Positions 39,828 to 48,888 of a stretch of DNA of 64,000 nucleotides are shown here, piece by piece. Below the pieces are notes generated by a model. It had not been told where the DNA came from and did not search any database. It saw only the letters and a list, made by a program, of their open reading frames with translations. The position numbers were made by a program, and so were the translations under genes. This DNA comes from Fibrobacteria bacterium (GTDB taxonomy: Bacteria > Fibrobacterota > Fibrobacteria > UBA5070). Where the stretch lies: positions 62,001 to 126,000 of the forward strand of contig JACKCV010000003.1 in the NCBI GenBank assembly GCA_020633825.1. Direction: 5' to 3'. Position 1 is the first letter of the stretch. Each line of letters opens with the position of its first letter.

Positions 39828-42044
39828 ATGGCATCGTCTTGGTTTTCCGCGCGCCTGCTCCTGAAATGTTTCCTCGCCTTGAGCGTCCTTCCCTTCCTGG
39901 GGTTGCTCGGAGCCATCGGGCTCTTCTGGCACTTTTCCGCGGAAGTCCCTCCGCTGGACGACTTGCGTTCCATCACCCCCACCTTGTCGACCGAGGTGTT
40001 CGACAAGGATGGCAAGCCCTTCGGGGAGTTCTTCGTGGAACGCCGCAACTGGGTGTCCCTCGACAGCATCCCCACCGACCTTCAGAACGCGGTGGTTTCG
40101 ATCGAGGACCGTCGCTTCTGGTCGCATTGGGGAATGAACCTCTGGCGCACCGCGGGAGCGGCCGTCAGTGTGCTGCGGGGACATCGCCAGGGCGGATCGA
40201 CCATCACCCAGCAGCTGGCTCGCAACGTCTTCCTCACCCAACAGAAGACGTATTCGCGCAAGATCAAGGAGGCCATCACCTCGGTCATGCTCGAGCGCTA
40301 CTACACCAAACGCCAATTGATCACCTACTACCTCAACGAGGTGTACCTCGGCAGCGGGGCCTACGGCATGCAGGCCGCGGCGCGCATCTACTTCGGCAAG
40401 GACGTCTGGAAACTGGACCGCAGCGAATGCGCCACCCTCGCGGGGTTGATCCAACTTCCGGAAACCTACCGCCCCGACCGCAATCCCCGCGCCGCGGAGA
40501 AGCGACGCAACCGGGTTCTGGCCGCCATGGCCGACGAAGGCTACATCACCCAGGAACAACTGGAGGAAACCCTGGCCCGCCGGGTGAAGGCTCGCCCCTG
40601 GAAGCGGGCGAACTCCGATGGGGCGTACTACCTGGAGATCGTGCGCCACCACATCGAGAAGACCTACGGCGAGGAAGCCCTCTACCACGGTGGACTGTCG
40701 GTCCACCTCCCCGTCGACCGTCGCATCCAACTGGCCGCCGACTCCGCCGTCCTGCGCTGGACCTGGAACGTGCAGCGATCGGTGAACAAGCGCATGGTCC
40801 GCAAGCTCAAATTCGCGGCGCGGTTCAACCTGCCCGATTCCCTGGCCGCCGAGAAGTTCGACAGCCTTTTCTCCATCTGGCTCAAGGAGACCGGTCGCAA
40901 GACCTGGAAGGATTCCGCCGAATACGCCGACACCATCGAGTATTACACCGTGCAGGCCGCGGCCATCGTGATCGAGAACTCGACGGGCGAAGTGCGCGCC
41001 CTGGTGGGCGGGCGGAGCTTCGACAATTCCAAGTTCAATCGCGCGATCCAAGCCTCCCGGCAGGCGGGCTCGACCTTCAAGCCCTTCGTGTACGCCTCCG
41101 CCATCGAAAAGGGCGCCCTCCCCTCGGATGTCATGCTCGACGACACCCTCGCCATCGACGACGGATCCGGACAGGTGTGGATGCCGCACAACTACGACAA
41201 CAGGTATGAAGGCCCGGTGACCCTTCGTCGGGCTCTCATGCTCTCCAAGAACATGCCGGCGATCCAGGTCGCGATCCGCTACGGGATGAAGAACGTCATC
41301 GACCTCGCGCGCCGTGCGGGAATCAAATCTCCGCTTCCGGGGGTGTATTCCCTCGCCCTCGGCTCGGCCGATGTGACCCTGCTGGAGATGACCTCCGCCT
41401 ACTCCTCGTTCGCGAACCTCGGCACCCGCATGGAGCCGCGCATGTGGGACTCCATCACCGCGCATGACGGGACCGTCCTGGAACGCACCCTCCGCCGTTC
41501 CTACAAGGTGATGGATTCGGCGCCCGCCTACGTCGCCGTGGACATGATGCGGGATGTGGTGCGGCATGGAACCGGGTACCCTGCGATCCGCGCGGGGTTC
41601 ACCTTCCCGGCGGGAGGCAAGACCGGAACCACCAACGACTACACCGACGCCTGGTTCATCGGGTACACTCCGATCTACACCTGTGGTGTTTGGATGGGGT
41701 TCGACCAGAAGAAGAAACTCGGTTCGGGGTTCACGGGCGGCTCGGTCGCTCTCCCCATCTGGATCGACATCATGAAGGAAGCCCATCGAGCGATCCCCCC
41801 CAGGGAGTGGCCGCGCCCGCGCGATGTGGTGACGTTCAACTCCTGCGGCAAACCCCAGGCAGATGGGACCTGCGCCCAGGAAAGGCCGGAATTCGCCGTA
41901 CGCGGCAATCCCAACATCGGGACGTCGCCCTACCTTCCGGGCCCCACTCCCCGCAGCCCATCGGTGACCACGGAAACCCCCGTCGCCCCCACCCCGGGAG
42001 CCCCCGTCGCTCCCGGGACGACCAAGAGACCGCTCCTGTTCTGA
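39828..42044 (+). CDS. Penicillin-binding protein 1A (glycosyltransferase-transpeptidase)
   Basis: A 738-residue class A PBP. After one membrane anchor comes the GT51 domain with 'SIEDRRFWSHWGMN' and 'RQGGSTITQQLARNVFLTQ', which polymerises lipid II. The transpeptidase domain shows 'AGSTFKPF' (SxxK), 'LSKNMP' (SxN) and 'GGKTGTTND' (KTG), which cross-link peptide stems. A proline/threonine-rich tail ends the protein. It acts at the outer face of the inner membrane. There is no ribosome site, but TACCTTTG lies 7 bases upstream of the ATG. Confidence 0.96.
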   Translation: MASSWFSARLLLKCFLALSVLPFLGLLGAIGLFWHFSAEVPPLDDLRSITPTLSTEVFDKDGKPFGEFFVERRNWVSLDSIPTDLQNAVVSIEDRRFWSHWGMNLWRTAGAAVSVLRGHRQGGSTITQQLARNVFLTQQKTYSRKIKEAITSVMLERYYTKRQLITYYLNEVYLGSGAYGMQAAARIYFGKDVWKLDRSECATLAGLIQLPETYRPDRNPRAAEKRRNRVLAAMADEGYITQEQLEETLARRVKARPWKRANSDGAYYLEIVRHHIEKTYGEEALYHGGLSVHLPVDRRIQLAADSAVLRWTWNVQRSVNKRMVRKLKFAARFNLPDSLAAEKFDSLFSIWLKETGRKTWKDSAEYADTIEYYTVQAAAIVIENSTGEVRALVGGRSFDNSKFNRAIQASRQAGSTFKPFVYASAIEKGALPSDVMLDDTLAIDDGSGQVWMPHNYDNRYEGPVTLRRALMLSKNMPAIQVAIRYGMKNVIDLARRAGIKSPLPGVYSLALGSADVTLLEMTSAYSSFANLGTRMEPRMWDSITAHDGTVLERTLRRSYKVMDSAPAYVAVDMMRDVVRHGTGYPAIRAGFTFPAGGKTGTTNDYTDAWFIGYTPIYTCGVWMGFDQKKKLGSGFTGGSVALPIWIDIMKEAHRAIPPREWPRPRDVVTFNSCGKPQADGTCAQERPEFAVRGNPNIGTSPYLPGPTPRSPSVTTETPVAPTPGAPVAPGTTKRPLLF

Positions 42045-42052
42045 CCCCTTTT

Positions 42053-42074
42053 CGGTGGGAGCTCGCTCCCACCG
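42053..42074. terminator. Hairpin between convergent genes
   Basis: CGGTGGGAG and CTCCCACCG form a 9-base stem with loop CTCG, 8 bases after the PBP1A stop and 75 bases past the convergent HD gene's stop. There is no T-run on either strand after it, so it is a weak or bidirectional transcript end. Confidence 0.5.
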
Positions 42075-42148
42075 AGGGCCAGCCGGAAGGTTTCCCCGGA
42101 ATCGCCCCGAGTCCCCTTTTCCACGATGGATCGCCTCCCCTGGTGCGA

Positions 42149-42814
42149 TCAGTCGGCGACGGAGGAATCGTCGATGGAGGACTCCGAACTCACCTTGCGC
42201 AAGATCTCCTTCAAGGCACGAAGATTCCGAGCTTTTCCCGCTTCGCGCTGATGCCGCTGGCTTTCGGTGAACCACCGATGCTGCGAGAGGAACAGAACTT
42301 GGCGGGAATACCACTCCAGATCCCCCAGCTTGCGTCCGTGTTCCTCGAGTTCCGCGCGCAGGTTGTCGGAAACCTGGAAGAAATCGTCCCGTCCCAGGTT
42401 GTCGAGATCGGCGTCGCACAGGATGCGCTTGAGGCTGTCGGCCCCGGGAACCTGGAGCATGACCCCTTCGACGTCCTGAAGTTCGGTCGCGAGGATGAGA
42501 TCGAGGATCCGCTCGATTTCATGGGAGGAATATCCGTGGGCAGGGAGGGTTTCGGCGGCGATCCTCGCCCCGATGGGTTCATTCCCGTTGTACCGCTCGA
42601 GGAAACCCGTGTCGTGGAACAACGCCGCCGCCAGCAGGAGATCCCGGTCGGGGGGAGCCACCTTCTCCGAGACCGCAAGCCGATCGACCGCCGGAAGGAC
42701 GTCGTCGAAGGTGTGGTGCAGGCCGTGATAGAACAAGGAAGGGGACAACCCCTCCTCCAGGCGAGTTCGCACCAGCGAAACCACCGGAACCAGTCGGGAG
42801 GGGAAGTCCAGCAT
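42149..42814 (-). CDS. HD-domain phosphohydrolase
   Basis: A 221-residue protein. The metal-binding residues of the HD superfamily appear as 'YHGLHHTFDDV' and 'LLLAAALFHDTGFLERY', with a later Asp in 'RILCDADLDNLG'. The middle 'IAAETLPAHGYSSHEIERIL' is usual for this family of small HD hydrolases. It probably hydrolyses a nucleotide or phosphodiester; the substrate is not predictable. The ATG at 42814 has GAGG 7 bases upstream. It follows the metallo-beta-lactamase gene by 118 bases in the same direction. Confidence 0.82.
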   Translation of the reverse strand: MLDFPSRLVPVVSLVRTRLEEGLSPSLFYHGLHHTFDDVLPAVDRLAVSEKVAPPDRDLLLAAALFHDTGFLERYNGNEPIGARIAAETLPAHGYSSHEIERILDLILATELQDVEGVMLQVPGADSLKRILCDADLDNLGRDDFFQVSDNLRAELEEHGRKLGDLEWYSRQVLFLSQHRWFTESQRHQREAGKARNLRALKEILRKVSSESSIDDSSVAD

Positions 42815-42932
42815 CAATGGTCCTCGGGGCGGTGAACTTGCGAACGGCGAACGGATCCCGCCGAGCCAGGCCCGTGGGCGGGGCGCCCCCAGGACCGAAC
42901 CAGGCCAGCTTGGAGGGGACGTCGCCGGATCC

Positions 42933-43793
42933 TCATTGCGGAAGGTCCAGGATGTCGCCTTCGCGGGCGAACGAGATGCGCATTTCGGGATCGATGGAGG
43001 CGGCTTCGGACGCGGCCTGTCGGGCCAAGGCATCGAGGAGCTCGTCGGATCGTTCGGGATCGTGGTGGAAGACCACCAGATGGGAAACCCCCGCGGCCCG
43101 CGCGACGCGGAACCCCTCCTTCCAGGTGCTGTGCCCCCAACCCTGGCGGGCCGGGTACTCCTCCGGCGTGTACATGCCGTCGTAGATCAGCACATCGGCA
43201 CCGGAAGCCAATTGGACCAGCGTGTCGTCGATGCGCCCGGGGTGGTGTTCGGTGTCGGTGGCGTACACCACCGAGGCCCCCGAGGATCGCTCGACCAATC
43301 GATACCCCAACACGCCGTTGGGATGGTGGAGCCGGGCATTGGCGATCGAAGCGAAGGGTTCCCCATCCTTTCCGTAAAGAGGTTGGATCGCTCCTTCGAC
43401 GAGGGAATGGAAATCGACTTGCCCACCCATCTGGTCCAGCCCGACGGGAAAATTCGGCCCCTCCATCTGCCCCCCCAGGATGGAGGAGAGCGTTCGGTCA
43501 TGGCTGTCGGATCCGTGGATGCGGATGCGTCCCGAGGAGTGGAAGGCGGGGGCGAAGAAAGGAAACCCCTGGATGTGGTCCCAATGGACATGGGACAGGA
43601 AGAGCCAGACTTCCGGTTCGGTCTGGTCGGCGACGATCCGTTTCCCGAGCGGGCGGATCCCCGTGCCGGCGTCGAAGACCACCCAATGGTCGCCCAGTTT
43701 CACCGAAACACAGGATGTGTTTCCCCCGTAGCGAACGGTGTTGGAACCGGGGACGGGAATGCTTCCACGCACTCCCCAGAATTCGATTCTCAT
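42933..43793 (-). CDS. Metallo-beta-lactamase-fold hydrolase (RNase Z/phosphodiesterase-like)
   Basis: A 286-residue protein starting 'MRIEFWGVRGSIPVPGS', a hallmark of one MBL subgroup, with 'NTSCVSVKLGDHWVVFDAGT' and the zinc motif 'LSHVHWDHIQGFPFF' (HxHxDH). Further ligands are probably the Asp in 'YATDTEHH' and a His in 'VFHHDP'. Relatives include cyclic-nucleotide or RNA phosphodiesterases; the substrate is open. GGGGAGG is close to the ATG at 43793. It is divergent from ffh. Confidence 0.85.
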   Translation of the reverse strand: MRIEFWGVRGSIPVPGSNTVRYGGNTSCVSVKLGDHWVVFDAGTGIRPLGKRIVADQTEPEVWLFLSHVHWDHIQGFPFFAPAFHSSGRIRIHGSDSHDRTLSSILGGQMEGPNFPVGLDQMGGQVDFHSLVEGAIQPLYGKDGEPFASIANARLHHPNGVLGYRLVERSSGASVVYATDTEHHPGRIDDTLVQLASGADVLIYDGMYTPEEYPARQGWGHSTWKEGFRVARAAGVSHLVVFHHDPERSDELLDALARQAASEAASIDPEMRISFAREGDILDLPQ

Positions 43794-43930
43794 CGCCTCC
43801 CCATCATAATCTTTCTTCCGAGGCTGCTGCAACAGACGATTGTCCGATGTGAGCCCGATCACACCCGTCGACCTCGCCGAGGATCGCGACCGGCACCGCA
43901 TGCAGGGAAGCCATCGCGAGCGCGGAGGGT

Positions 43931-43938
43931 TACCTTTG
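43931..43938 (+). promoter_or_regulatory. -10 element (TAnnTTTG) of ffh
   Basis: TACCTTTG, identical to the element before the PBP1A gene, 6 bases before the ffh ATG. The nearest GGAGGG is 15-20 bases from the ATG and upstream of the likely transcript start, so ffh is probably leaderless. Confidence 0.55.
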
Positions 43939-43944
43939 CCCTCC

Positions 43945-45324
43945 ATGTTCGAGAACCTGAGTCGCCGCCTCGAAGAGGCGATGAAATCCCTTCGTGGGGA
44001 GGCCCGCCTCACCGACGAAAACGTCCAGTCCTCCTTGCGCGACATCCGGCGCGCCCTTCTGGAGGCCGACGTCGAACTCGATGTGGCGAAATCCTTCGTC
44101 TCCAAGGCGAAGGAACGGGCGTTGGGCGAAACCGTCACCTTGTCGGTCAATCCCGGCGAGCACATGGTCAAGGCCCTCCACGACACCCTGATCGAGACCC
44201 TGGGCGGGGAGATCCGCGAACCGTCCTTCCCTGGATCCCCGACCCTTCTGATGATGGTGGGCCTGCAAGGCTCCGGCAAGACCACCTCGGCGGCCAAGCT
44301 CGCCCTGCACCTCAAGGAAAAGCGCCAGCGACGTCCCATGCTGGTGGCCTGCGACGTCTACCGCCCCGCCGCGGTGGAACAGCTGGTAGTGCTGGGCAAG
44401 AAGATCGGCGTGCCGGTGCATGCCGAACCCGGCGTGAAGGACGTTCTCGCCATCGCACGACGTGGCCGCCAAGCCGCCCGCGACCAGAATTGCGATCTCG
44501 TGATCTTCGACACGGCGGGCCGACTGCACATCGACGAAACCCTCATGAAGGAGCTCGAAGACCTCCGTCGCGAGCTGCAGCCGCAGGACATCCTGTTCGT
44601 CGCCGATGCCATGACGGGACAGGAAGCGGTCCGCGTCGCCAAGGTCTTCCACGACAAGTTGCGGATTTCCGGCGTGGTGCTCACCAAGACCGACGGCGAC
44701 GCCCGCGGAGGCGCCGCGCTTTCCCTGCGCGAAGCCACGGGCGCCCGGCTCCTCTACGTGGGGACCGGGGAAGCTGTCACCGCATTCGAACCCTTCGACC
44801 CCCAGCGCATGGCCGGGCGGATCCTCGGGATGGGCGACGTCGTCGGCCTCGTGGAGCGGGCCCAGGAGCGCATGGACCAGGGGGAAGTCGAGCGTCTCGG
44901 GCGCAAGATGTTCTCCAACAAGTTCGATCTGGAGGACATGCTCGCGCAGATCCGCCAGGTGAGGAAGCTCGGCAGCCTGACGGAAATCGTCGGGATGCTC
45001 CCCGGCGGCGAAAAGCTCAAGGAGAAGGCCGGAGACCTCGACCAGAAGCAGGTCCTGCATGTCGAGGCGGTCCTCTCCTCCATGACCAAGCAGGAGCGCA
45101 GCTCGCCGAAGATCATCGACGGGAAGCGCCGCGCCCGCATCGCCAAGGGATCGGGAACCAGCCTCCAGCAGGTGAACCAGGTCCTCAAGCAATACGACCA
45201 GATGAAGCAGATGATGGCCCAGTTCAGCAAGATGGGGGGGCGCATGAAGCACCTCCAGAAGCTGGCGGGTGGCCGGGGAGGTGGCATGCCTCCGGGTTTC
45301 CCCAACCTCGCCGGCCGTCGCTGA
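43945..45324 (+). CDS. ffh: Signal recognition particle protein (SRP54 homologue)
   Basis: A 459-residue GTPase that binds signal sequences on the ribosome and delivers them to FtsY. The N domain is followed by the G domain with 'MMVGLQGSGKTTSAAKLALH', 'VIFDTAGRLHID' and 'VLTKTDGDARGGAALSLREA'. The C-terminal M domain is rich in Met ('QMKQMMAQFSKMGGRM') and ends in a Gly-rich tail. I chose the ATG at 43945 ('MFENLSRRLEEAM'), the family's usual beginning; the open frame extends 35 codons further upstream without homology. rplS follows after 116 bases. Confidence 0.98.
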   Translation: MFENLSRRLEEAMKSLRGEARLTDENVQSSLRDIRRALLEADVELDVAKSFVSKAKERALGETVTLSVNPGEHMVKALHDTLIETLGGEIREPSFPGSPTLLMMVGLQGSGKTTSAAKLALHLKEKRQRRPMLVACDVYRPAAVEQLVVLGKKIGVPVHAEPGVKDVLAIARRGRQAARDQNCDLVIFDTAGRLHIDETLMKELEDLRRELQPQDILFVADAMTGQEAVRVAKVFHDKLRISGVVLTKTDGDARGGAALSLREATGARLLYVGTGEAVTAFEPFDPQRMAGRILGMGDVVGLVERAQERMDQGEVERLGRKMFSNKFDLEDMLAQIRQVRKLGSLTEIVGMLPGGEKLKEKAGDLDQKQVLHVEAVLSSMTKQERSSPKIIDGKRRARIAKGSGTSLQQVNQVLKQYDQMKQMMAQFSKMGGRMKHLQKLAGGRGGGMPPGFPNLAGRR

Positions 45325-45380
45325 CCCCCCTCTCCTCCTGGCATATCGGAACAGAATTTCACAACCATCCACATCAGGAC

Positions 45381-45411
45381 TTGAGATCTACGCCTGGACT
45401 GTGTAGATTTG
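45381..45411 (+). promoter_or_regulatory. FCB-type promoter of rplS
   Basis: TTG at 45381-45383, then exactly 20 bases, then TAGATTTG at 45404-45411, a perfect TAnnTTTG. The expected start site gives a leader of about 25 bases that contains GGAG, so rplS has a normal short leader. Confidence 0.65.
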
Positions 45412-45440
45412 GCGTCCTTACGATCCGGAGACGAAGCACC

Positions 45441-45824
45441 ATGTCGACCACCCTTCAGGCAATCCAGTTCCAGAACCTCCGCACGGACCTCCCCGAGTTC
45501 CGCGCCGGCGATACGATCAAAGTCAATTACAAGATCGTCGAAGGCGACAAGGAGCGCGTCCAGCCCTTCCAGGGCGTCGTGATCCAGGTTCGCGGCGGAG
45601 GCATTTCCACCATGTTCACGGTCCGCAAGATGAGCGGCCAAGTCGCCGTGGAACGTGTGTTCCCGATGCACACCCCCCGCATCGCCTCCATCGAGGTTCT
45701 GCGTCAGGGTGTCGTGCGTCGCGCCCGCATCTTCTACATGCGCGAGCTCACCGGCAAGGCCACCCGTATCAAGGACCGCAACGACAAGTCCAAGGTCGCT
45801 CGCGCCAAGGCCAAGGCGTCCTGA
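45441..45824 (+). CDS. rplS: 50S ribosomal protein L19
   Basis: A 127-residue ribosomal protein. 'LPEFRAGDTIKVNYKIVEGD', 'VQPFQGVVIQVRGGGISTMF' and 'FPMHTPRIASIEVLRQGVVR' are diagnostic of L19, which sits at the 30S-50S interface. A basic Lys/Ala tail makes it slightly longer than the common 115 residues. It has its own promoter upstream (TTG-N20-TAGATTTG) and ends at a strong terminator about 50 bases downstream, so it is probably monocistronic. Confidence 0.98.
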   Translation: MSTTLQAIQFQNLRTDLPEFRAGDTIKVNYKIVEGDKERVQPFQGVVIQVRGGGISTMFTVRKMSGQVAVERVFPMHTPRIASIEVLRQGVVRRARIFYMRELTGKATRIKDRNDKSKVARAKAKAS

Positions 45825-45830
45825 TCCGCC

Positions 45831-45898
45831 GAGATCCCGGGCCTCCGGGATCTCCCCAGTTCGTCCGATGGACGGGACCTCCACAGGGTCCCGTTTTT
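45831..45898 (+). terminator. Rho-independent terminator after rplS (two hairpins)
   Basis: First, GAGATCCCGG-GCCT-CCGGGATCTC (45831-45854) forms a perfect 10-base stem. Second, ACGGGACC and GGTCCCGT (45872-45879 and 45887-45894) pair over 8 bases and run into TTTTT (45894-45898), a classical terminator. The interval from here to the next gene end at 46169 shows no gene. Confidence 0.88.
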
Positions 45899-46168
45899 CG
45901 TTTGGCCTTTTCCGCGGAGCCTCTCCGTTCCAGGCGCGCGTCCCCCCACCCCGACACCGTCCATCCGCTCCCTTGCGATCCCGCGCGGAGCGATCAGGAC
46001 GGTTCCGGATATTCGAATCGCCCCGGCCTCCGGGGACGCATCCCTTTCTCCCTCTTCCCGGCCCAGGTGAGGCTCCCACGCGAAATCGGATGCCTCCGCT
46101 TCGTTCCCCACGCTACCTTGCAGGGGGGGCGTCTTTCCGTTTCCGTGCCGATCCGGCCGGACAGGAAA

Positions 46169-46813
46169 TCAGCGGGGAGCGACCCGCCCGAAGAAGATGG
46201 ACAACCCAAGATCCAACGCCAGCACCGGTAGCCGAGTCGCATAGCTCTCCAGGTGTTCCCCGGAAACCTTCGGGAATTCCATCCACCGGGCACTCGCCCC
46301 AAAGTGGAAGGTGACGACCTCCCGATAGGAGGGATCGAGCGAGGCCCGGATCCACCCCGCCATCCCCGTCCCGTCAGCGGACAATCGCAACGATCCGATG
46401 TCCAGATCGTCCTGCAGGAAGGCCATGCCGACTCCTCCTCCGACCCGGGCCGGAAGACCCGCGCAGGAAACCTCCCGGAGGTACTCCAGCCCGATGGTCC
46501 AGGTCTGGATGGACTCGGCCATATCCTCCGGCAAATCCTGTTGCGGAAGGATCGCCCCGTCGAAACGCAGGGACTCCGAGCGCAAGCCCAGGAAATGACC
46601 CGCGCGCAGCTCCAGCGCCGTCCAGACGTTCCATCCCGTGGGGAATCGGAGCGCATCGACGAGATCGGGCTCGCGCCCACGGTTCCCGTCGACCTCCCCG
46701 AGGAGCCTGCCAACACTCCCTCCCCCACCGACTTCCAGCCCCATGCCGAAAGCAGGAGAGCCGCCCCCGGCGGCAAGGAGCAGGAGGAGGAGGCTCCAGG
46801 AAGGGATCTTCAC
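46169..46813 (-). CDS. Exported protein of unknown function, possibly outer-membrane
   Basis: A 214-residue protein starting with a signal peptide ('WSLLLLLLAAGGGSPAFG'). The mature part is Gly-rich with alternating strands ('VGGGVGMAFLQDDLDIGSLR', 'LPVLALDLGLSIFFG') and looks like a small beta-barrel. GTG at 46813 overlaps the TGA of tyrS (GTGA), which decides the start and implies coupling to tyrS. I do not recognise the family, and a link to tRNA charging is not implied. Confidence 0.6.
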   Translation of the reverse strand: MKIPSWSLLLLLLAAGGGSPAFGMGLEVGGGGSVGRLLGEVDGNRGREPDLVDALRFPTGWNVWTALELRAGHFLGLRSESLRFDGAILPQQDLPEDMAESIQTWTIGLEYLREVSCAGLPARVGGGVGMAFLQDDLDIGSLRLSADGTGMAGWIRASLDPSYREVVTFHFGASARWMEFPKVSGEHLESYATRLPVLALDLGLSIFFGRVAPR

Positions 46814-48039
46814 CCCCGACGCACCTTCCAATACCGTCGTTTCCCCGCGCGCAGGACGAATTCGCCCGCCGGGAGCGCAGCGGAAGGGTCGGACACCTTC
46901 GCGCCGTCGATCTGGACCCCACCGTTGGTCACCAGTTTCTTGCCTTCCCCGCGGCTGGCGACGGCCCCGCAATGGACCAGCAGGTCGAGGAGCATCGTTT
47001 CCTCCCCGAGGACGACCTCGGGGGTCTCGTCGGGAAGCGCTTCCCCGCGATGGACGGCAGATTCCCTCTCGCGGGCGGCATCTGCTTCGGCGAGCCCGTG
47101 GTACTGTCGGACGATCTCGTGGGCGAGCCAGCTCTTCCACTCGTTGATGGCCGCACCGTCGGCGGAGGATTGCGCCTTGCGTTGCTCGATCTCGGCCAGG
47201 GGCATGTCGGTGAGCAGGGTCGTCCAGCTTTCCACCAGGGAGTCGGGCAGGGCGTAGATCTTGTGGTACATCACCTGGGCGGGCTCGGTGATCCCGACGT
47301 AGTTGCCGAAGCTCTTGCTCATCTTGGTCTGACCGTCGGTTCCCAGGAGAATGGGGACGAACAACCCCACCTGGGCCTCCTGGGCCGGCTTGCCGAAGAC
47401 TTCGCAGAGGGCCGCATCGCGTTGCAATTCCCGACCCCGCAGGACGTTGAACTTCTGATCGGTGCCGCCCAGTTCCACGTCGGCCTCGATCATCACCGAA
47501 TCAAGCCCCTGCATGAGGGGATAGAGGAATTCGTGCAGGGAGATGGGGTTTCCTTGCGCATGGCGATTCTGGAAATCCTGGCGTTCCAACATCTGGGCCA
47601 CGGTGATGCGCGCCATCAGTTCGGTCACCTTGTCGAAGGTGAGGGTGCGGAACCACTCTCCGTTGTAGACCACCTGGGTGCGATCCCGATCCACGACCTT
47701 GAAGAACTGTTCGGTGTAGGAAGCGGCGTGTTCGAGCACCTGCTCGTGCGTGAGCCGCGCCCGTGTCTTCGATTTTCCGGAAGGGTCCCCCACCGTGGCG
47801 GTGTAGTCTCCCACGATGAGGATCACCTGGTGCCCCAGCTCCTGGAACTGCCGGAGCTTGCGCATGCCCACCGTGAAGCCGAGGTGGATGTCCGGTGCGG
47901 TCGGATCCACACCCATCTTGACCCGCAGCGGCCTGCCCGTGGCGACGGATTTCTCCAACTTCGCCAGAAGGTCCTTCTCGTCGATGATTTCCACGACCCC
48001 GCGACGCAGGATCTCAAGCTGTTCTTTGGCCGCAAGCAC
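46810..48039 (-). CDS. tyrS: Tyrosyl-tRNA synthetase
   Basis: A 409-residue class I synthetase that charges tRNA-Tyr. The HIGH-type motif is in 'DPTAPDIHLGFTVGM', the KMSKS motif is 'KMSKSFGNYVG', and the tyrosine site includes 'EADVELGGTDQKFNVLRGRE'. A C-terminal S4 RNA-binding domain is visible ('GEGKKLVTNGGVQIDGAKVS'). It is of the TyrZ-like subgroup. I chose GTG at 48039, with GAGGAG 6 bases upstream; the frame continues 28 codons further but has no ribosome site there. Confidence 0.97.
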   Translation of the reverse strand: MLAAKEQLEILRRGVVEIIDEKDLLAKLEKSVATGRPLRVKMGVDPTAPDIHLGFTVGMRKLRQFQELGHQVILIVGDYTATVGDPSGKSKTRARLTHEQVLEHAASYTEQFFKVVDRDRTQVVYNGEWFRTLTFDKVTELMARITVAQMLERQDFQNRHAQGNPISLHEFLYPLMQGLDSVMIEADVELGGTDQKFNVLRGRELQRDAALCEVFGKPAQEAQVGLFVPILLGTDGQTKMSKSFGNYVGITEPAQVMYHKIYALPDSLVESWTTLLTDMPLAEIEQRKAQSSADGAAINEWKSWLAHEIVRQYHGLAEADAARERESAVHRGEALPDETPEVVLGEETMLLDLLVHCGAVASRGEGKKLVTNGGVQIDGAKVSDPSAALPAGEFVLRAGKRRYWKVRRG

Positions 48040-48234
48040 GGTGGTCTCCTCGGAGCGATGTGGGCTCCCAAGATAACCGCTCAGGACAAGGTTCCCATGG
48101 GAACTCCGTCGACCCGGCACCAACCGCGTCCTTCGTCGGGACCGCCGGGGAGGAGTTTCAGATCGCCCCCGTCCTGGCGCCTGCGACTTCCTTGCCGAAA
48201 GGCTTGGACGGGGAATCCGGGACCGAGCGGAAGC

Positions 48235-48888
48235 TCAGAAAGGGAGACCGATGGAAAACGAGGACGTCGGCATCAGGGAGGACAGGAGAATCTTGGCCAC
48301 TTCGTCGGTTTCGTCGGAGATGTCCATTTCCTGGACGCTCCCGGTGACCTTGTCCGTCTTCTTGACGGTGGTCGTGGGGGAGGAGAGGTAGTAGAAGCCG
48401 ACATTCCAATCCACCGAGATCGCATCCCACTTTCCGTTGACTCCCAGCACCGCCGAAAGGCCGAAACGATTGGCCACCAGCCCCCATTCCTCCTGGGAGT
48501 CGTCGACGTTCACGAAAATCCGGTTGTAGTTCAGCTGGGGCTGGAGGTAGAACCCGCTGAACTTCCTGTTCGTGTACCAACGGATGCCGCCCAGGACATC
48601 GATGATCCCGAAGTTGCCGTCATCCCCGCTGGAGGTGGGGTAGAAATTCATGTACTGGATACCCCCGATGCCGGAAAGTCCAGGCTGGAGGAAGCGTTCG
48701 TAGTCCGCCTGGAGCCAGATGACACCGATGTCTCCAGGGACCGAAGCGACCGCGACCATCGCGGAAACCTGTCCCGGATGTCCGTAGACCACGTTCTTCT
48801 TGGCGGGTTCGAAGCCGTCGTCCTGCGCTTCGGACACCGAAGGCAAGGCGAGAAGGAGTGCGGCGAGAGAAAGGCATCGGGAAATCAT
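48235..48888 (-). CDS. Small outer-membrane beta-barrel protein of unknown function
   Basis: A 217-residue protein with a signal peptide ('CLSLAALLLALPSVSEAQ', cleavage after AQ) and a mature chain of amphipathic strands ('GVIWLQADYERFLQPGLSGI', 'GFYLQPQLNYNRIFVNV', 'ISVDWNVGFYYLSSP') ending in the terminal Phe of 'SSFSIGLPF'. This fits an eight- to ten-stranded barrel. No Shine-Dalgarno site is evident before the ATG at 48888. It is a single gene, upstream of tyrS by 195 bases, with no clear functional link. Confidence 0.65.
   Translation of the reverse strand: MISRCLSLAALLLALPSVSEAQDDGFEPAKKNVVYGHPGQVSAMVAVASVPGDIGVIWLQADYERFLQPGLSGIGGIQYMNFYPTSSGDDGNFGIIDVLGGIRWYTNRKFSGFYLQPQLNYNRIFVNVDDSQEEWGLVANRFGLSAVLGVNGKWDAISVDWNVGFYYLSSPTTTVKKTDKVTGSVQEMDISDETDEVAKILLSSLMPTSSFSIGLPF

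Noticed and set aside
39192..42419. A 1075-codon minus-strand frame across the PBP1A gene
   Set aside because: Only its last 188 codons (RDD protein) are real; the rest lies opposite a well-supported penicillin-binding protein.
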